Shown here piece after piece: positions 9,848 through 19,052 of a stretch of DNA of 64,000 nt. Made by a program: the position numbers and the translations under genes. The notes beneath the pieces are model-generated. The model made no database searches. It was not told the DNA's origin and saw only the letters and a list, made by a program, of their open reading frames with translations. Numbering within the stretch: position 1 is the first letter of the stretch; every line of letters starts with the position of its first letter. Source of the DNA: Pseudarthrobacter phenanthrenivorans (GTDB lineage: Bacteria > Actinomycetota > Actinomycetes > Actinomycetales > Micrococcaceae). Where the stretch lies: assembly GCF_000813845.1 (NCBI RefSeq), contig NZ_JWTB01000020.1:37199-101198 (forward strand), given 5' to 3'.

Positions 9848-11163
9848 GCCGTGGCCTCCACGGCATGAGCGGTCGGCGCCCGTTCCTCAGAGCCGGACCT
9901 GCCACCCGCGGCCTGAACCCGGATCCGGACGATTCCGGGGTTCCCGTATGGCATGGCGAAGACGTTTGATTCAATGATGCGGGTGTCCGTGGGACTCGCG
10001 CCCAGCTGGACTGCACCCGAGCTCGCTTCCTCCTCGGCCCGGTGCTGCACTCGCTGGAGCTCCGCCTGTCCGCTTACCCTTTCAAGCCTGTCGATCCACG
10101 CCGTCAGCGGTGTCGCGGCACAGCCTATGAGGGCCAGATCCCGGGCAACTGGAAGTGTTGGCACCAGGTTGTACTCAAGCGCGGTGTCCTGGCTGGTGCG
10201 GATGTCGGCGACCACTGACGGGATGTCGGGCCGGACTGGATGGTTGGCCGTGTATGGTTCCACGATGGCGGCGTTGGTGGCGAGGCTCGCTTCATACCCC
10301 TGCCGGATGAGGCTGCGCGCAACAGGAAGACCGCCGCGCATCTTTCCGACGCGCACACCCTGATCGGTGCAGACAACCACTTCGCCGTCACGCAGCCCGC
10401 CCAGCGTTGCGGCGCCGAGGAGTGCCATGGCAGGTTCCGGACGAAGGGCGTGCACGGGGGCTACCGCCAGCCGCGCAAGGGGTGCCCGCCCGCCGTCGTT
10501 CCTGGCATAGGAGAGGGTGGCCGAGGGGAAGTGACGCTTTCCTGCCTCTTCCAGCATTGCCGCCAGCTCTTCGCCCGATTCCATCAGGGCGCTGTTGAGG
10601 ACGGCCGTGTAGTCACGGTCGCGGAACACGCTTGAGTAGAAATCACTGGAGATGCTGATCCGCATGCCGCTGTTGTTGGACAGAATGGCATCCGCGATGC
10701 GGGTTTCGTGCTCCGGGGAGGCGGTGGAACCGACGGCGGTGATGGCTACGTTCCTGACGCCTGGAGACAGGATGGAGGGCAATTCCAGCAGGAATGCTTT
10801 CAGGTCAAGCGGCGCCAGCGGCCGTCCCCGCAGGTCGTGGCCGCCGCGGACATGCATAGTCCTGATGACTGCAGGCTCGATATGTGCAGGAAGCTTGGTG
10901 TTGTGGAACTGATCAGCCGGAGGGCGGGGAGAGATGCGGATAGCGACCACGTCCCCTGGGTGCCCCGCGGCGAGTACGTTTCCTACGTCGGCCGTTATGT
11001 CTGTGATCCGGCCTCCGAACTGCTGGCGTAACGCGGACAGCACCCGGTCCAGCGCTTCAGCCAGGCTGCCGGCCTTCATATGTTCGGCCAGGGAGATGAC
11101 GGAGCGTCCCTCCAGAACAAGCGCCCGGCAACTGCTGCCCTGGAGCATCAGTCCTATCCGCAT
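9844..11163 (-). CDS. Divergent hydantoinase/oxoprolinase (HyuA)-like protein
   Basis: The product is 439 residues. Features of the HyuA/acetone-carboxylase ATPase fold are present in weakened form: an N-terminal 'MRIGLMLQGSSCRALVLEG' strand-loop in place of the usual 'DIGGTFTD', the 'VVAIRISPRPPADQFHNTKLP' segment, and 'NVAITAVGSTASPEHETRIADAI'. It is much shorter than the true HyuA here (683 residues) and lacks the clear phosphate-binding DxGGTxTD motif. I therefore expect altered or lost ATPase function. It is coupled to the DUF917 gene, a pairing known from other hydantoinase loci. An unrelated hypothetical protein remains possible. Confidence 0.6.
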   Translation of the reverse strand: MRIGLMLQGSSCRALVLEGRSVISLAEHMKAGSLAEALDRVLSALRQQFGGRITDITADVGNVLAAGHPGDVVAIRISPRPPADQFHNTKLPAHIEPAVIRTMHVRGGHDLRGRPLAPLDLKAFLLELPSILSPGVRNVAITAVGSTASPEHETRIADAILSNNSGMRISISSDFYSSVFRDRDYTAVLNSALMESGEELAAMLEEAGKRHFPSATLSYARNDGGRAPLARLAVAPVHALRPEPAMALLGAATLGGLRDGEVVVCTDQGVRVGKMRGGLPVARSLIRQGYEASLATNAAIVEPYTANHPVRPDIPSVVADIRTSQDTALEYNLVPTLPVARDLALIGCAATPLTAWIDRLERVSGQAELQRVQHRAEEEASSGAVQLGASPTDTRIIESNVFAMPYGNPGIVRIRVQAAGGRSGSEERAPTAHAVEATA

Positions 11164-11246
11164 TGCCGGGCCTCCTGTTCAACTTCCTGCCGGGCCCCTG
11201 GCCCGCGGTGCATCCGTGTCATATCTCTAGGGTCCACCTTGGACAG

Positions 11247-12230
11247 TCATCTGGTGGCTTTGCGGAAGAACAATCCGTCGGCTGCAACGGCCACCAGGAT
11301 AAGGACGCCGGTCACCACCTGCTGGTAAGTGGTATCCCAATGCAGCAGGTTGAAACCGTTGCTGATGACGGTGAGGATCATGACTCCCACGAATGCCCTC
11401 CACATGGCGCCTTGTCCGCCCAGGATGCTGGTGCCACCGATAACCACAGCGGCGATGGCCGTGAGTTCGATGCCGATGGCCATGGCCGGCTGGGCCGAGC
11501 CAGCACGCGAGGCCAGGATCATCCCGGCCATTGCCGAGCAGAGGCCGCTGATAGCGAAGACGGCAATGTGGATTGAACCCGTACGGATGCCACTGAGACG
11601 TGCGGCTTCCTGGTTGCCGCCCACCGCGTAGATCCTGCGGCCGAAGGTGGTGCGCCAGAGGACAATTCCCAGCACCGTGGTCATGGCCAGCATCAATACC
11701 GAGCCGGCGGTGAGGCCGAAGAGGCTGGGCCAGGTCCAGGTCTGGAAGGAGGCGAGCTGGTCAGGCAGCGGTGCGACAATTGCGCCGCCGGTGATGACAA
11801 TCGCCACCCCCCGGTAAATGATGCTTACCGCCAGCGTCCCGATGAACGAGTTGACCTTCGTGCTGACCACGATGAGCCCGGTAACCGTCCCCAGCAGGGC
11901 GCCCACCAGCAAAGCCCCGAAGAACCCTGCCGCAACACCGAAATGCTGGGTGAGCATCACGCCTGAAATGGCGGAGACCGCGAGCGTGGCGGTGGAGGAG
12001 AGGTCAAAGACCCCGCTGATGATGCATAGCGTGGCTGCCGCGGCGAGCAGCCCCACCACGGCGGCCTGGTCGAACAGATTGATGAAATTGCGGCCAGTGA
12101 GGAATGTTCCGGTGTTCAGGGCCAGGAACAGCATGATGGCGGCCAGGCCAAAAACGATACCGAAGTCTTTCAGGTTCAGATTGAACTTTTTTTCTGCCGT
12201 CGACGGCACGGCAACTGTGGTTGTGGTCAT
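11247..12230 (-). CDS. ABC transporter permease, ribose/RbsC family
   Basis: This inner-membrane permease of 327 residues is predicted to have 8-10 membrane helices. It shows the family segments 'LFDQAAVVGLLAAAATLCIISGVFDLS', 'GLIVVSTKVNSFIGTLAVSIIYRG' and 'RRIYAVGGNQEAARLSGIRT', the EAA-like cytoplasmic loop that contacts the ATPase. It ends with the typical 'IGGTSILGGQGAMWRAFVG'. Ten nt separate it from the ATPase gene upstream. With the binding lipoprotein and double ATPase it forms a complete importer of the carbohydrate-uptake-2 type. Such importers carry pentoses, autoinducers or nucleosides, so a hydantoin-like ligand is plausible but unproven. Confidence 0.9.
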   Translation of the reverse strand: MTTTTVAVPSTAEKKFNLNLKDFGIVFGLAAIMLFLALNTGTFLTGRNFINLFDQAAVVGLLAAAATLCIISGVFDLSSTATLAVSAISGVMLTQHFGVAAGFFGALLVGALLGTVTGLIVVSTKVNSFIGTLAVSIIYRGVAIVITGGAIVAPLPDQLASFQTWTWPSLFGLTAGSVLMLAMTTVLGIVLWRTTFGRRIYAVGGNQEAARLSGIRTGSIHIAVFAISGLCSAMAGMILASRAGSAQPAMAIGIELTAIAAVVIGGTSILGGQGAMWRAFVGVMILTVISNGFNLLHWDTTYQQVVTGVLILVAVAADGLFFRKATR

Positions 12231-12240
12231 GTGGATTCAC

Positions 12241-13767
12241 CTATTTCAGAAAAGCGGACGTCATGACTTCATCGCGGGAGGCGTTCCGGTCGAACTCGGC
12301 AACTATGCGCCCGTGCCTCATGACATGGATACGGTGTGACAGGCCGAGCACTTCCTCGAGCTCGGAGCTGACCACGATGACTGCTGTGCCCTTCGCAGCC
12401 AGTTCAACGATGATGCTGTGGATCCGGGCCTTGGCGGCGATGTCCACTCCCCGGGTTGGTTCATCCACCAGCAGCACCGCCGGAGGGTTCAGCAGCCATT
12501 TGGCAAAAAGTGCCTTCTGCTGGTTCCCGCCGGACAGGTTGGCTACAGGCTGTCCCGGGCGGGCGCCGCGCAGGTCAACGGATTTGCTGACGTCCCTGAC
12601 GGCCGTCCTTTCCCACTGTGCCCTGACGAAGCCGGCCCATGATCGTGCGGGCAGGGTGGAGAGGGCGATGTTCTCGGCGGTCGAGCGGGACATGACCAAA
12701 CCCTGTTCCTTCCGCGACTCGGGAATGAGCGCAATGCCAGCCTTGATGGCGTCCCTGATGGAGCTGGGGCGGATGCGGCGGCCGTTGATTTCGACGTTGC
12801 CGCCGGTGGCCCGGTCAGCACCGAAAACGGCGAGCAGGGTTTCGCTGCGGCCGCTGCCCACCAGCCCGGCGATGCCCAGGATCTCTCCGCGGCGGACCTC
12901 CAACGATATGTCCTTGACCTTGGCGCTGGTCAGTCCGGTGACCCGGACAACTGTCTCAGCATCGGAGGGAACCTGTGGAACCTCCGGGATGAGGAAGTCC
13001 ACCTCCCGGCCCACCATCAGCCGCACGAGCGACTCCGGCGTATGGCCGGCGGCGTCTTCGGTGACGATATGCTGTCCGTCGCGCAGAATGGTCACCCGGT
13101 CCACCAGGTCCAGGACTTCCTCCAGGTAATGGGAGACGAGGAGGACTGTGGTTCCGGTGCGGGCCAGTCTCTTGATGACCTGCAGGAGTTTTTCCTTCTC
13201 GGCCTCGTTAAGGACCGCCGTGGGTTCGTCCATGCACAGCACCTTCGCCCCGCGGGCGAGGGCCTTCAGGATTTCCACCTGCTGCTGTTGTCCGATCGGG
13301 AGGTTCCCCACGGTTGCCCGGGGGTCCGGGTCAAAACCGGTCTCTTCCAACAGCCGGGCAAATTGCTCGCCGTCCCGGTTCGGGTGGAGGAGGCTTCCCC
13401 TGTTCGACCAGCGGCCCAGGAAGACATTCTCCAGCACCGACAGGTTGGGGATCAGTGCCAGTTCCTGGGAGATGAGCGAAATCCCGTGGGCGATGGCATC
13501 CCGGGGCGTTGTGATCCTGACCGGATGTCCGTCCAATTCCATGCTGCCGGAGTCCGCCATGATGGCACCACCCAGGATTTTCAGCAGTGTGCTCTTTCCT
13601 GCGCCGTTTTCCCCCATGATGCCGTGGATTTCCCCGGGGGTTACCGACAGCGTGACGTCCTTCAGGACCGTGGTGGCACCGTAACGTTTACCGATTCCGG
13701 AGACGGTGATCTCCGGGGCGGTCCTCCGGCCGGCATGCTCGCGGTTTTCCAATTGTTGTATAGCCAT
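12241..13767 (-). CDS. ABC importer ATPase with two nucleotide-binding domains (RbsA/MglA type)
   Basis: This 508-residue ATPase has two ABC cassettes, as in RbsA and MglA. The first holds Walker A 'GENGAGKST', a Q-rich signature region 'LPIGQQQQVEILKAL' and Walker B 'VLCMDEPTAVL'. The second has a degenerate Walker A 'GLVGSGRSE', the signature 'LSGGNQQKALFAKWL' and Walker B 'VLLVDEPTRGVD'. This asymmetry is normal in the family. It energises the permease encoded 10 nt downstream. The gene starts at ATG 13767, after a stable hairpin that follows the binding-protein gene. Confidence 0.92.
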   Translation of the reverse strand: MAIQQLENREHAGRRTAPEITVSGIGKRYGATTVLKDVTLSVTPGEIHGIMGENGAGKSTLLKILGGAIMADSGSMELDGHPVRITTPRDAIAHGISLISQELALIPNLSVLENVFLGRWSNRGSLLHPNRDGEQFARLLEETGFDPDPRATVGNLPIGQQQQVEILKALARGAKVLCMDEPTAVLNEAEKEKLLQVIKRLARTGTTVLLVSHYLEEVLDLVDRVTILRDGQHIVTEDAAGHTPESLVRLMVGREVDFLIPEVPQVPSDAETVVRVTGLTSAKVKDISLEVRRGEILGIAGLVGSGRSETLLAVFGADRATGGNVEINGRRIRPSSIRDAIKAGIALIPESRKEQGLVMSRSTAENIALSTLPARSWAGFVRAQWERTAVRDVSKSVDLRGARPGQPVANLSGGNQQKALFAKWLLNPPAVLLVDEPTRGVDIAAKARIHSIIVELAAKGTAVIVVSSELEEVLGLSHRIHVMRHGRIVAEFDRNASRDEVMTSAFLK

Positions 13768-13806
13768 GTTGACCTCTGGAAATGGAAGGGACTTTAGGGT
13801 CAGGGT

Positions 13807-13843
13807 CCCCTGGGGCCGAAGCGGTCAGGCTCCGGCCCCGGGG
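13807..13843 (-). promoter_or_regulatory. Intercistronic hairpin after the binding-protein gene
   Basis: GGGGCCGAAGC pairs with GCTCCGGCCCC (one mismatch) around a short loop, with an outer CCCC/GGGG clamp. It lies between the binding-protein stop and the ATPase start. Hairpins here commonly protect the upstream message and lower downstream expression, giving excess binding protein (inference). Confidence 0.5.
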
Positions 13844-13861
13844 TTGCCCGCGGGAGGGGGA

Positions 13862-14884
13862 CTAGTCGGAGTACTTTGAGACGTAGTTCAAGGCATCAAG
13901 TGCCTCTTTGGTGCCCTTGCCGTTGTTGGGGGAGAGGCTGGCTTCGTCGATGGCAGTTTCCACCTGATTGCCCCGCGCCTTGGCGAGCCCCAGTTCGGCA
14001 GCCTTGGCGCCGTTGGCAACGACGTCACTGACGTAGATGGAGAACCATTTGCCGGACCGGACCGCTTCCACGTTGGAAACGGATGCGCCGTTGCCGATGA
14101 ACTTGATGCCACTATTCCCGGCGGCTGCGGCGGCCCCGGTGATGGCCTGGGATGCGCCGATCACCACGTCAACGTCAGGGTTCGCCTGCGAGACGTTCTG
14201 GAATGCCTGGCGGCCGCCGTCCTGCGTGTAGCCACCCTCCACGCTGGCCACGAGCTTGATCTTCGGATCGGTGGCCAGTTCCGCCTTCACTGCATCGGTC
14301 CGGGCATTGTCCAGGGGCAGGGACTTGAAGCCTTCAAGGTAGGCCACCTTGCACGTGTCGCCCGGCACCGTGGCACAGGCTTCCTTGCCCATCTCGCCGA
14401 GCACCTTGCCGTTGCGGGTGGGCAGGTCGACGATGCTGATGGCACCAGGGATCTGCGGCTGGATGGTGTCGAACTTTGGCCCGATGACCGAGAACTCAAC
14501 GACCACCGTGATGCCCGCCTGTACGGCCTGGGTCAAAGGTGCGATGAGGGCCTGGTTGTCATTTGCCTGGACGACGATCACCTCGAATTGCTTGGAGGTG
14601 ACCGCATCCTGGATTTGTTGGACCTGCGTCTGGGCACTGAAATTGGAGTCCACGAAGGTGGCGCTGGCGTTGTTGGCTTTGGCCGCCTGCTCCACGCCGA
14701 GGTACGTGCCCTGGGCAAAGCCGTTGGATTTGGCAAAACCGAAGAATCCAACGTTGAGTTTCTGGTCTGCACGGGCAGCCGCTGCTTCTGTGGTGCTGCT
14801 TTGGGCGGGCGGGGCGCATGCTGAGGTCAGCAGGGCGAGGCTCATGAGGGCCATCGCTGCGGCTGGACGCTTGGTGATTTTCAC
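13862..14884 (-). CDS. ABC importer substrate-binding lipoprotein (Peripla_BP_4 type)
   Basis: This 340-residue lipoprotein begins with a lipoprotein signal peptide ('AMALMSLALLTSAC', lipobox Cys23). A periplasmic-binding-protein type I fold follows: 'LNVGFFGFAKSNGFAQGTY', 'FEVIVVQANDNQALIAPLTQAVQAGITVV', 'VDVVIGASQAITGAAAAAG' and a C-terminal 'WFSIYVSDVVANGAKAAELGL'. It should capture the ligand outside the membrane and deliver it to the permease. The ligand is unknown. The start is GTG at 14884 with AAGGAC upstream. It lies directly behind hyuB, so substrate capture and hydrolysis are co-expressed. Confidence 0.9.
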   Translation of the reverse strand: MKITKRPAAAMALMSLALLTSACAPPAQSSTTEAAAARADQKLNVGFFGFAKSNGFAQGTYLGVEQAAKANNASATFVDSNFSAQTQVQQIQDAVTSKQFEVIVVQANDNQALIAPLTQAVQAGITVVVEFSVIGPKFDTIQPQIPGAISIVDLPTRNGKVLGEMGKEACATVPGDTCKVAYLEGFKSLPLDNARTDAVKAELATDPKIKLVASVEGGYTQDGGRQAFQNVSQANPDVDVVIGASQAITGAAAAAGNSGIKFIGNGASVSNVEAVRSGKWFSIYVSDVVANGAKAAELGLAKARGNQVETAIDEASLSPNNGKGTKEALDALNYVSKYSD

Positions 14885-14907
14885 GGTCTGTCCTTTCTAT
14901 GCGGCGT

Positions 14908-16581
14908 TTAGTAGCCGTAGTGGGTCTTGGCGAAGTCCTCGGTGATGAAACCGTTGACAATGTCGTACTCAATGTCTTCGCGGCTACGTTTGGAGACATC
15001 TCCGAAACCGCCACCGCCCCCAACGGCCAGGCGGACGACGTCGCCGGCCTTGACCTTCCGTGCGTTGGCCTTCAGCGTCCGGGCCTCATCGTGGCGGCCA
15101 GGATTGATCACCACTTCCGGGCCCTGGGCGTCAGACCCGCCGAAGAGACCCCAGGCCGGCGTCTTGGACCGTTCGAACCAGAGGCCCACCACGCAGTCGG
15201 CCAGGAACTCGTATTCACGGATCACTCCGTTGCCGCCGCGCCACTGCCCGGGGCCACCGGAGTTCGGCCGGATGGAGTATTCGTTGATCCGCAGCGGGTA
15301 ACGGGTTTCCATCATTTCGATGGGCAGGTCCTTGAGCGAGCCGTTGACGTTGTTGATCATGGCGGATTCGCCGTCCGTGCCCTGCCAGGCGCCCCAGCCG
15401 CCCAGGGTGGCTTCCATGCTGACAAAGTTCCGGCCGAAGCGGGGATCGAAGCCGGCGGCGGTGATGATCATTGAGTCGCCGTGGCTGGCGCTGGCTACGC
15501 GTTCAGGCATGGCGGGTGCCATTGCCTTGGAGACCAGGTCGATCAGTAGTCCCAGATGGGAGAAGTACCACTGGCAGGGTGCGGGTGCCACGGCGCCGAG
15601 CACCGAGCCGGAACGCACTTGGGTGGTCAGCGGGCGGAAGGATCCGCCGTTGGAGTTGGAGTCCGGGCTGACCAGGAGCTTGTATCCCACACGCAGGGCC
15701 GAAACGGCTTGGGCTGCGCCGCAGTTGACCGGGCCCATGGTCTGGTCGGCGGAGCCGGTAACGTCGAAGTCGACCGTGTCGCCGGCGACCGTGATCTTCA
15801 GCCTGATGGGGATGGGGGTGTCCAGGTTGATGCCGTCGTTGTCCAGCACACCTTCGGCTTCGTAGACGCCGTCCGGGATGTTGCGGACCGTTTCGCGTTC
15901 GATCTCCTCAGTCTGGCGGAAGATTTCATCGCGGGCAGCATCGAGCTGTTCCATGCCGTACCTGCCCACCAGCTCCTTCATCCGGGTGGTTCCCATCCGG
16001 AGTGCGGCGATCATCGCGTGCATGTCGCCGATGGTCTGGTAGGGGAAGCGCACGTTGGTACGAATCAGGTCCACCACGGAGGTTTCAATGCCGGCTTCCA
16101 TGAGCTTGACCGGCCCCATGCGGAAGCCTTCCTGGAAGATGTCCGTGGCATCCATCGAGCCGCCCACATCCTTGGACCCCATGTCCATCCAGTGCGCACG
16201 CGTGGCGGCGAAGCCAACCACCGAGCCGTTATCAAAAATCGGCGCGAAAATGGTGACATCGTTCAGGTGGGTTCCGCCGAGGTAGGAGTCGTTAAGGATC
16301 CACACGTCCCCTTCCTGCCAGACCTCACGGCCGTACAGCTCCTCCACGGCGATGGAGCACGTTTCCAGGTTGCCGAGGAACAGGGGGAGCCCGGCGGACT
16401 GTCCGAGGACGCGGTGTTCGGTGTCCAGCAGCGCCACCACGCAGTCACCGCCCTCGTAGAGGATGGGTGAGTAGGCGGAGCGGATCAGGGTGGCGTTCAT
16501 ATCGTCCGCGGCGCTGGTTAGCGCGTTGCGGATGATTTCCACGGTTACGGGATCCAGGGTTTTGACTGCAGCGATTGTCAT
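14908..16581 (-). CDS. Hydantoinase B / oxoprolinase family subunit
   Basis: This 557-residue protein belongs to the HyuB family, which with HyuA forms ATP-dependent N-methylhydantoinase, oxoprolinase-like or acetone-carboxylase-like enzymes. Hallmarks are 'DPVTVEIIRNALTSAADDMNATLIRSAYSPILYEG' at the N terminus (family-typical; shown here in parts), 'VWILNDSYLGGTHLNDVTIF', 'HWMDMGSKDVGGSMDATDIFQEG' and 'RPNSGGPGQWRGGNGVIREYEF' near the C terminus. ATG 16581 starts 10 nt after the hyuA stop. A longer frame back to 16860 lies inside hyuA and is rejected. Cytoplasmic location is expected. Confidence 0.93.
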   Translation of the reverse strand: MTIAAVKTLDPVTVEIIRNALTSAADDMNATLIRSAYSPILYEGGDCVVALLDTEHRVLGQSAGLPLFLGNLETCSIAVEELYGREVWQEGDVWILNDSYLGGTHLNDVTIFAPIFDNGSVVGFAATRAHWMDMGSKDVGGSMDATDIFQEGFRMGPVKLMEAGIETSVVDLIRTNVRFPYQTIGDMHAMIAALRMGTTRMKELVGRYGMEQLDAARDEIFRQTEEIERETVRNIPDGVYEAEGVLDNDGINLDTPIPIRLKITVAGDTVDFDVTGSADQTMGPVNCGAAQAVSALRVGYKLLVSPDSNSNGGSFRPLTTQVRSGSVLGAVAPAPCQWYFSHLGLLIDLVSKAMAPAMPERVASASHGDSMIITAAGFDPRFGRNFVSMEATLGGWGAWQGTDGESAMINNVNGSLKDLPIEMMETRYPLRINEYSIRPNSGGPGQWRGGNGVIREYEFLADCVVGLWFERSKTPAWGLFGGSDAQGPEVVINPGRHDEARTLKANARKVKAGDVVRLAVGGGGGFGDVSKRSREDIEYDIVNGFITEDFAKTHYGY

Positions 16582-16591
16582 TAGTGGTACC

Positions 16592-18643
16592 TCAATTTCC
16601 TTCTGCGTCTTCAGTGCGGATGACCAGGGAGCCGAACTCGTCGACCGTGACGTTGAACCCGGGGGGCACCACGGTGGTGGCGGTCTGTTCCACGATGACG
16701 GCGGGGCCTTCGAAGGCGTGCCCGGCGGCCAGGTCGTCGCGGCGCACCACGGTGGTCTCGTGTTCTTCGTGGTCAAAGACCACCCGGCGCATTTCGTGCT
16801 TGAACTGCGGGCTCTGTGCGGCGGCGAAGAGCGGTGCCTCCAGCCGGCCCAGGTCACCAACGGCCTGCGTCCGCAGTGCCACGATTTCGATGGGGGCGCC
16901 CAGGTTGGAGTGCCCGTAGCGCTCGTGGTACATCGCGGAGAAGCGGGCAGCCAGGTCGGCGACGAAGCCGTCTGACTCGGGTTCGTCGGCCGAGGTCAGC
17001 GGAACGTTCAGCGAAAATTCCTGCGACTGGTAGCGCACGTCCACGGAGGCGGTGGTGCGGCGGCTTTCCTCGGGGACGCCCTCGGAGACCAGGGACTTCA
17101 GGCCCTCCACTTCCATCCTTCGCAGGACACCGGCCATGTCAGCCACGTCGATGTCCTCGTCGAGGAAGAAGTACGGTTCGGAGAAGTCCTTGCGGATGTT
17201 CGTCTGCAGCATGCCCCATGCCGAGAACGCACCGGGGAAACGGGGAACCACGGTTTCCGGGATCCCCAGCTCCTTGGCGAGGAAGACTGCGTGCATGGGC
17301 CCTGCGCCGCCGAATGCGACGAGGGCAAAGTCGCGCGGTTCGATGCCACGGGAGATGGTGATGGTCCTGATGGCCTGCGCCATCTGGGAGTTTGCGACGT
17401 CGCAGATGCCTTCGGCCATGGCGATCGGGTCCATGCCGAGTTCGTCTCCGACTGTTTTGAGTGCCGTGATGGCCGCTTCCCGGTCCAGGGCAACCTGTCC
17501 GCCTGCGAACCAGTCGGGATCGACCCGACCGAGCACCAGGTTGGCGTCGGTGACGGTGGGTTCGGTGCCGCCGCGGCCGTAGCAGGCCGGGCCGGGGGTG
17601 GCCCCCGCCGAACGTGGGCCCACTCGGAGGCCGCCGGCTTCGAGCCACGCCACAGAGCCGCCGCCGGCCCCCACGGTGTGGATGTTGACGACGCTCATGA
17701 GCATCGGCAGGCCTTCGAGGTGGGCTTCGGTGGACACGTCGGGTTTCCCGTCGACCACCAGGGAGACGTCGAAGGAGGTGCCACCCATGTCAACACCGAT
17801 GAGGTTGCGGTTGCCTGACACGCCGGCCAGCTCGACGTCGCCCATTGCGCCGCCGACCGGCCCGGACAGCAGCGTCTGAAGGGGACGCTTGCGGGCGGAC
17901 TCGGCGGTGAGCACACCGCCGGAGGACTGCATAATGTGCAGGGGAGCCTCCACGCCGCGGTCGGCAAGCTTCTCCTCCAGGTCCAGTAGGTAGTTGCGGA
18001 CCACGGGGCCCGTGTATGCCTCGACGACGGCGGACGAGGTGCGCTCGTATTCGCGCCATTCCTTGGCTGCTTCATGCGAAAGGGAGATGGTGAAGTCTTC
18101 GCCCAGTTCTTCGAGCAGGATTTCGCGGGCACGAAGTTCATGGGCCGGGTTCTTGTAGCTGAAGAGGAAGGCTACGGCCACGGCGCCGTATCCTTCGTCC
18201 AGAGCCCGGCGGGCTGCTTGGCGGACCGCCACTTCGTCGAGTGGCCGGATCTCGTGGCCCTGACCGTCGAAGCGGCCGCCGACGCCGATGACGTCCTTCC
18301 GCTCGACCAGGGGAGCCGGCTTGCGGTATTGGGCGTTGTAGAGCTCCAGGCGGGGGCCGCGGGCGATGTGGTAAGAGTCCTCGACGCCGGCCGTGGCCAG
18401 CAGCAGTACGGGAACGCCGCGGCGCTCGAGGAAAGCGTTCAGGCCCTGGGTGGTGCCGTGCACCAGGAATTCGATATCGGAAAGGTCGGTAACAATCGAT
18501 TCGAGTCCGGCGATGACTCCGGCACTCAGGTTGCCCGGTGTGGTTGATGCTTTTGTCGCTTCATAGGTTCCTGCAGCCTGGTCGTACGCCACGATGTCCG
18601 TGAACGTTCCGCCGATATCCATCGACACCCTGTAGTTCGGCAT
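16592..18643 (-). CDS. Hydantoinase A / oxoprolinase family subunit (ATPase)
   Basis: This 683-residue subunit carries the N-terminal phosphate-binding motif 'MDIGGTFTDIVAYD' and 'LVHGTTQGLNAFLERRG', then a central hydantoinase A domain with 'GVDMGGTSFDVSLV' and 'HTVGAGGGSVAWLEAGGLRVGP' elements and 'GRGGTEPTVTDANLVLGR'. In known members this subunit phosphorylates the cyclic amide with ATP so that HyuB can open the ring, for example N-methylhydantoin to N-carbamoylsarcosine. The substrate here is undetermined. The ATG follows GAGGAGATAAAG. It is the first gene of the operon that runs to about 5470, so its promoter region at 18644-18850 likely controls the whole locus. Confidence 0.93.
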   Translation of the reverse strand: MPNYRVSMDIGGTFTDIVAYDQAAGTYEATKASTTPGNLSAGVIAGLESIVTDLSDIEFLVHGTTQGLNAFLERRGVPVLLLATAGVEDSYHIARGPRLELYNAQYRKPAPLVERKDVIGVGGRFDGQGHEIRPLDEVAVRQAARRALDEGYGAVAVAFLFSYKNPAHELRAREILLEELGEDFTISLSHEAAKEWREYERTSSAVVEAYTGPVVRNYLLDLEEKLADRGVEAPLHIMQSSGGVLTAESARKRPLQTLLSGPVGGAMGDVELAGVSGNRNLIGVDMGGTSFDVSLVVDGKPDVSTEAHLEGLPMLMSVVNIHTVGAGGGSVAWLEAGGLRVGPRSAGATPGPACYGRGGTEPTVTDANLVLGRVDPDWFAGGQVALDREAAITALKTVGDELGMDPIAMAEGICDVANSQMAQAIRTITISRGIEPRDFALVAFGGAGPMHAVFLAKELGIPETVVPRFPGAFSAWGMLQTNIRKDFSEPYFFLDEDIDVADMAGVLRRMEVEGLKSLVSEGVPEESRRTTASVDVRYQSQEFSLNVPLTSADEPESDGFVADLAARFSAMYHERYGHSNLGAPIEIVALRTQAVGDLGRLEAPLFAAAQSPQFKHEMRRVVFDHEEHETTVVRRDDLAAGHAFEGPAVIVEQTATTVVPPGFNVTVDEFGSLVIRTEDAEGN

Positions 18644-19052
18644 CTTTATCTCCTCATGGTTCTGGGGGTGGAACTTGGTGTGTGGAAGATCACGTTAGGC
18701 GTGAGGGGTTCCGGGACCGGGTGCGTCGTGCACAATTCTGGAGAAGGAGAAAGTGCATGCGGCCTAAAGAGGCGCTGGGAAGGCCGGTTTGGAAGGGAGT
18801 TTTTGCAACGCAAAAAGCGGGGATGGCATTTCAAGCCTGGTGCTTGACGCATTCAAACTGGTGTGTCGCCCTGTCCTCCCGTACGCAGGCGGTGGACCTG
18901 CAAATCTGGCGGTGCTGGCTTCGCAGGGGACGGATACGCTGTGGGAGAACCCGCCCAACTTCCTCCACCAACGCCCGGTTAAGTCCCAGTTTCCGGACGT
19001 ACACTGACCTCGCACCACGTTTTGTGGACACACCGTCAGGTTGGAGCCCGCC
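18644..19052. promoter_or_regulatory. Divergent regulatory region between hyuA and the ABC exporter, with a palindrome
   Basis: No gene is seen in these 409 bases. They hold a perfect interrupted palindrome TTTTTGC-AAC-GCAAAAA at 18800-18816, in an otherwise GC-rich stretch, about 157 bp upstream of hyuA. It looks like an operator. The PucR-family protein in the operon and an unlinked regulator are both candidate binders (inference). The hyuA ribosome-binding site is at the left edge. I could not fix a confident -10/-35 pair. Confidence 0.5.
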
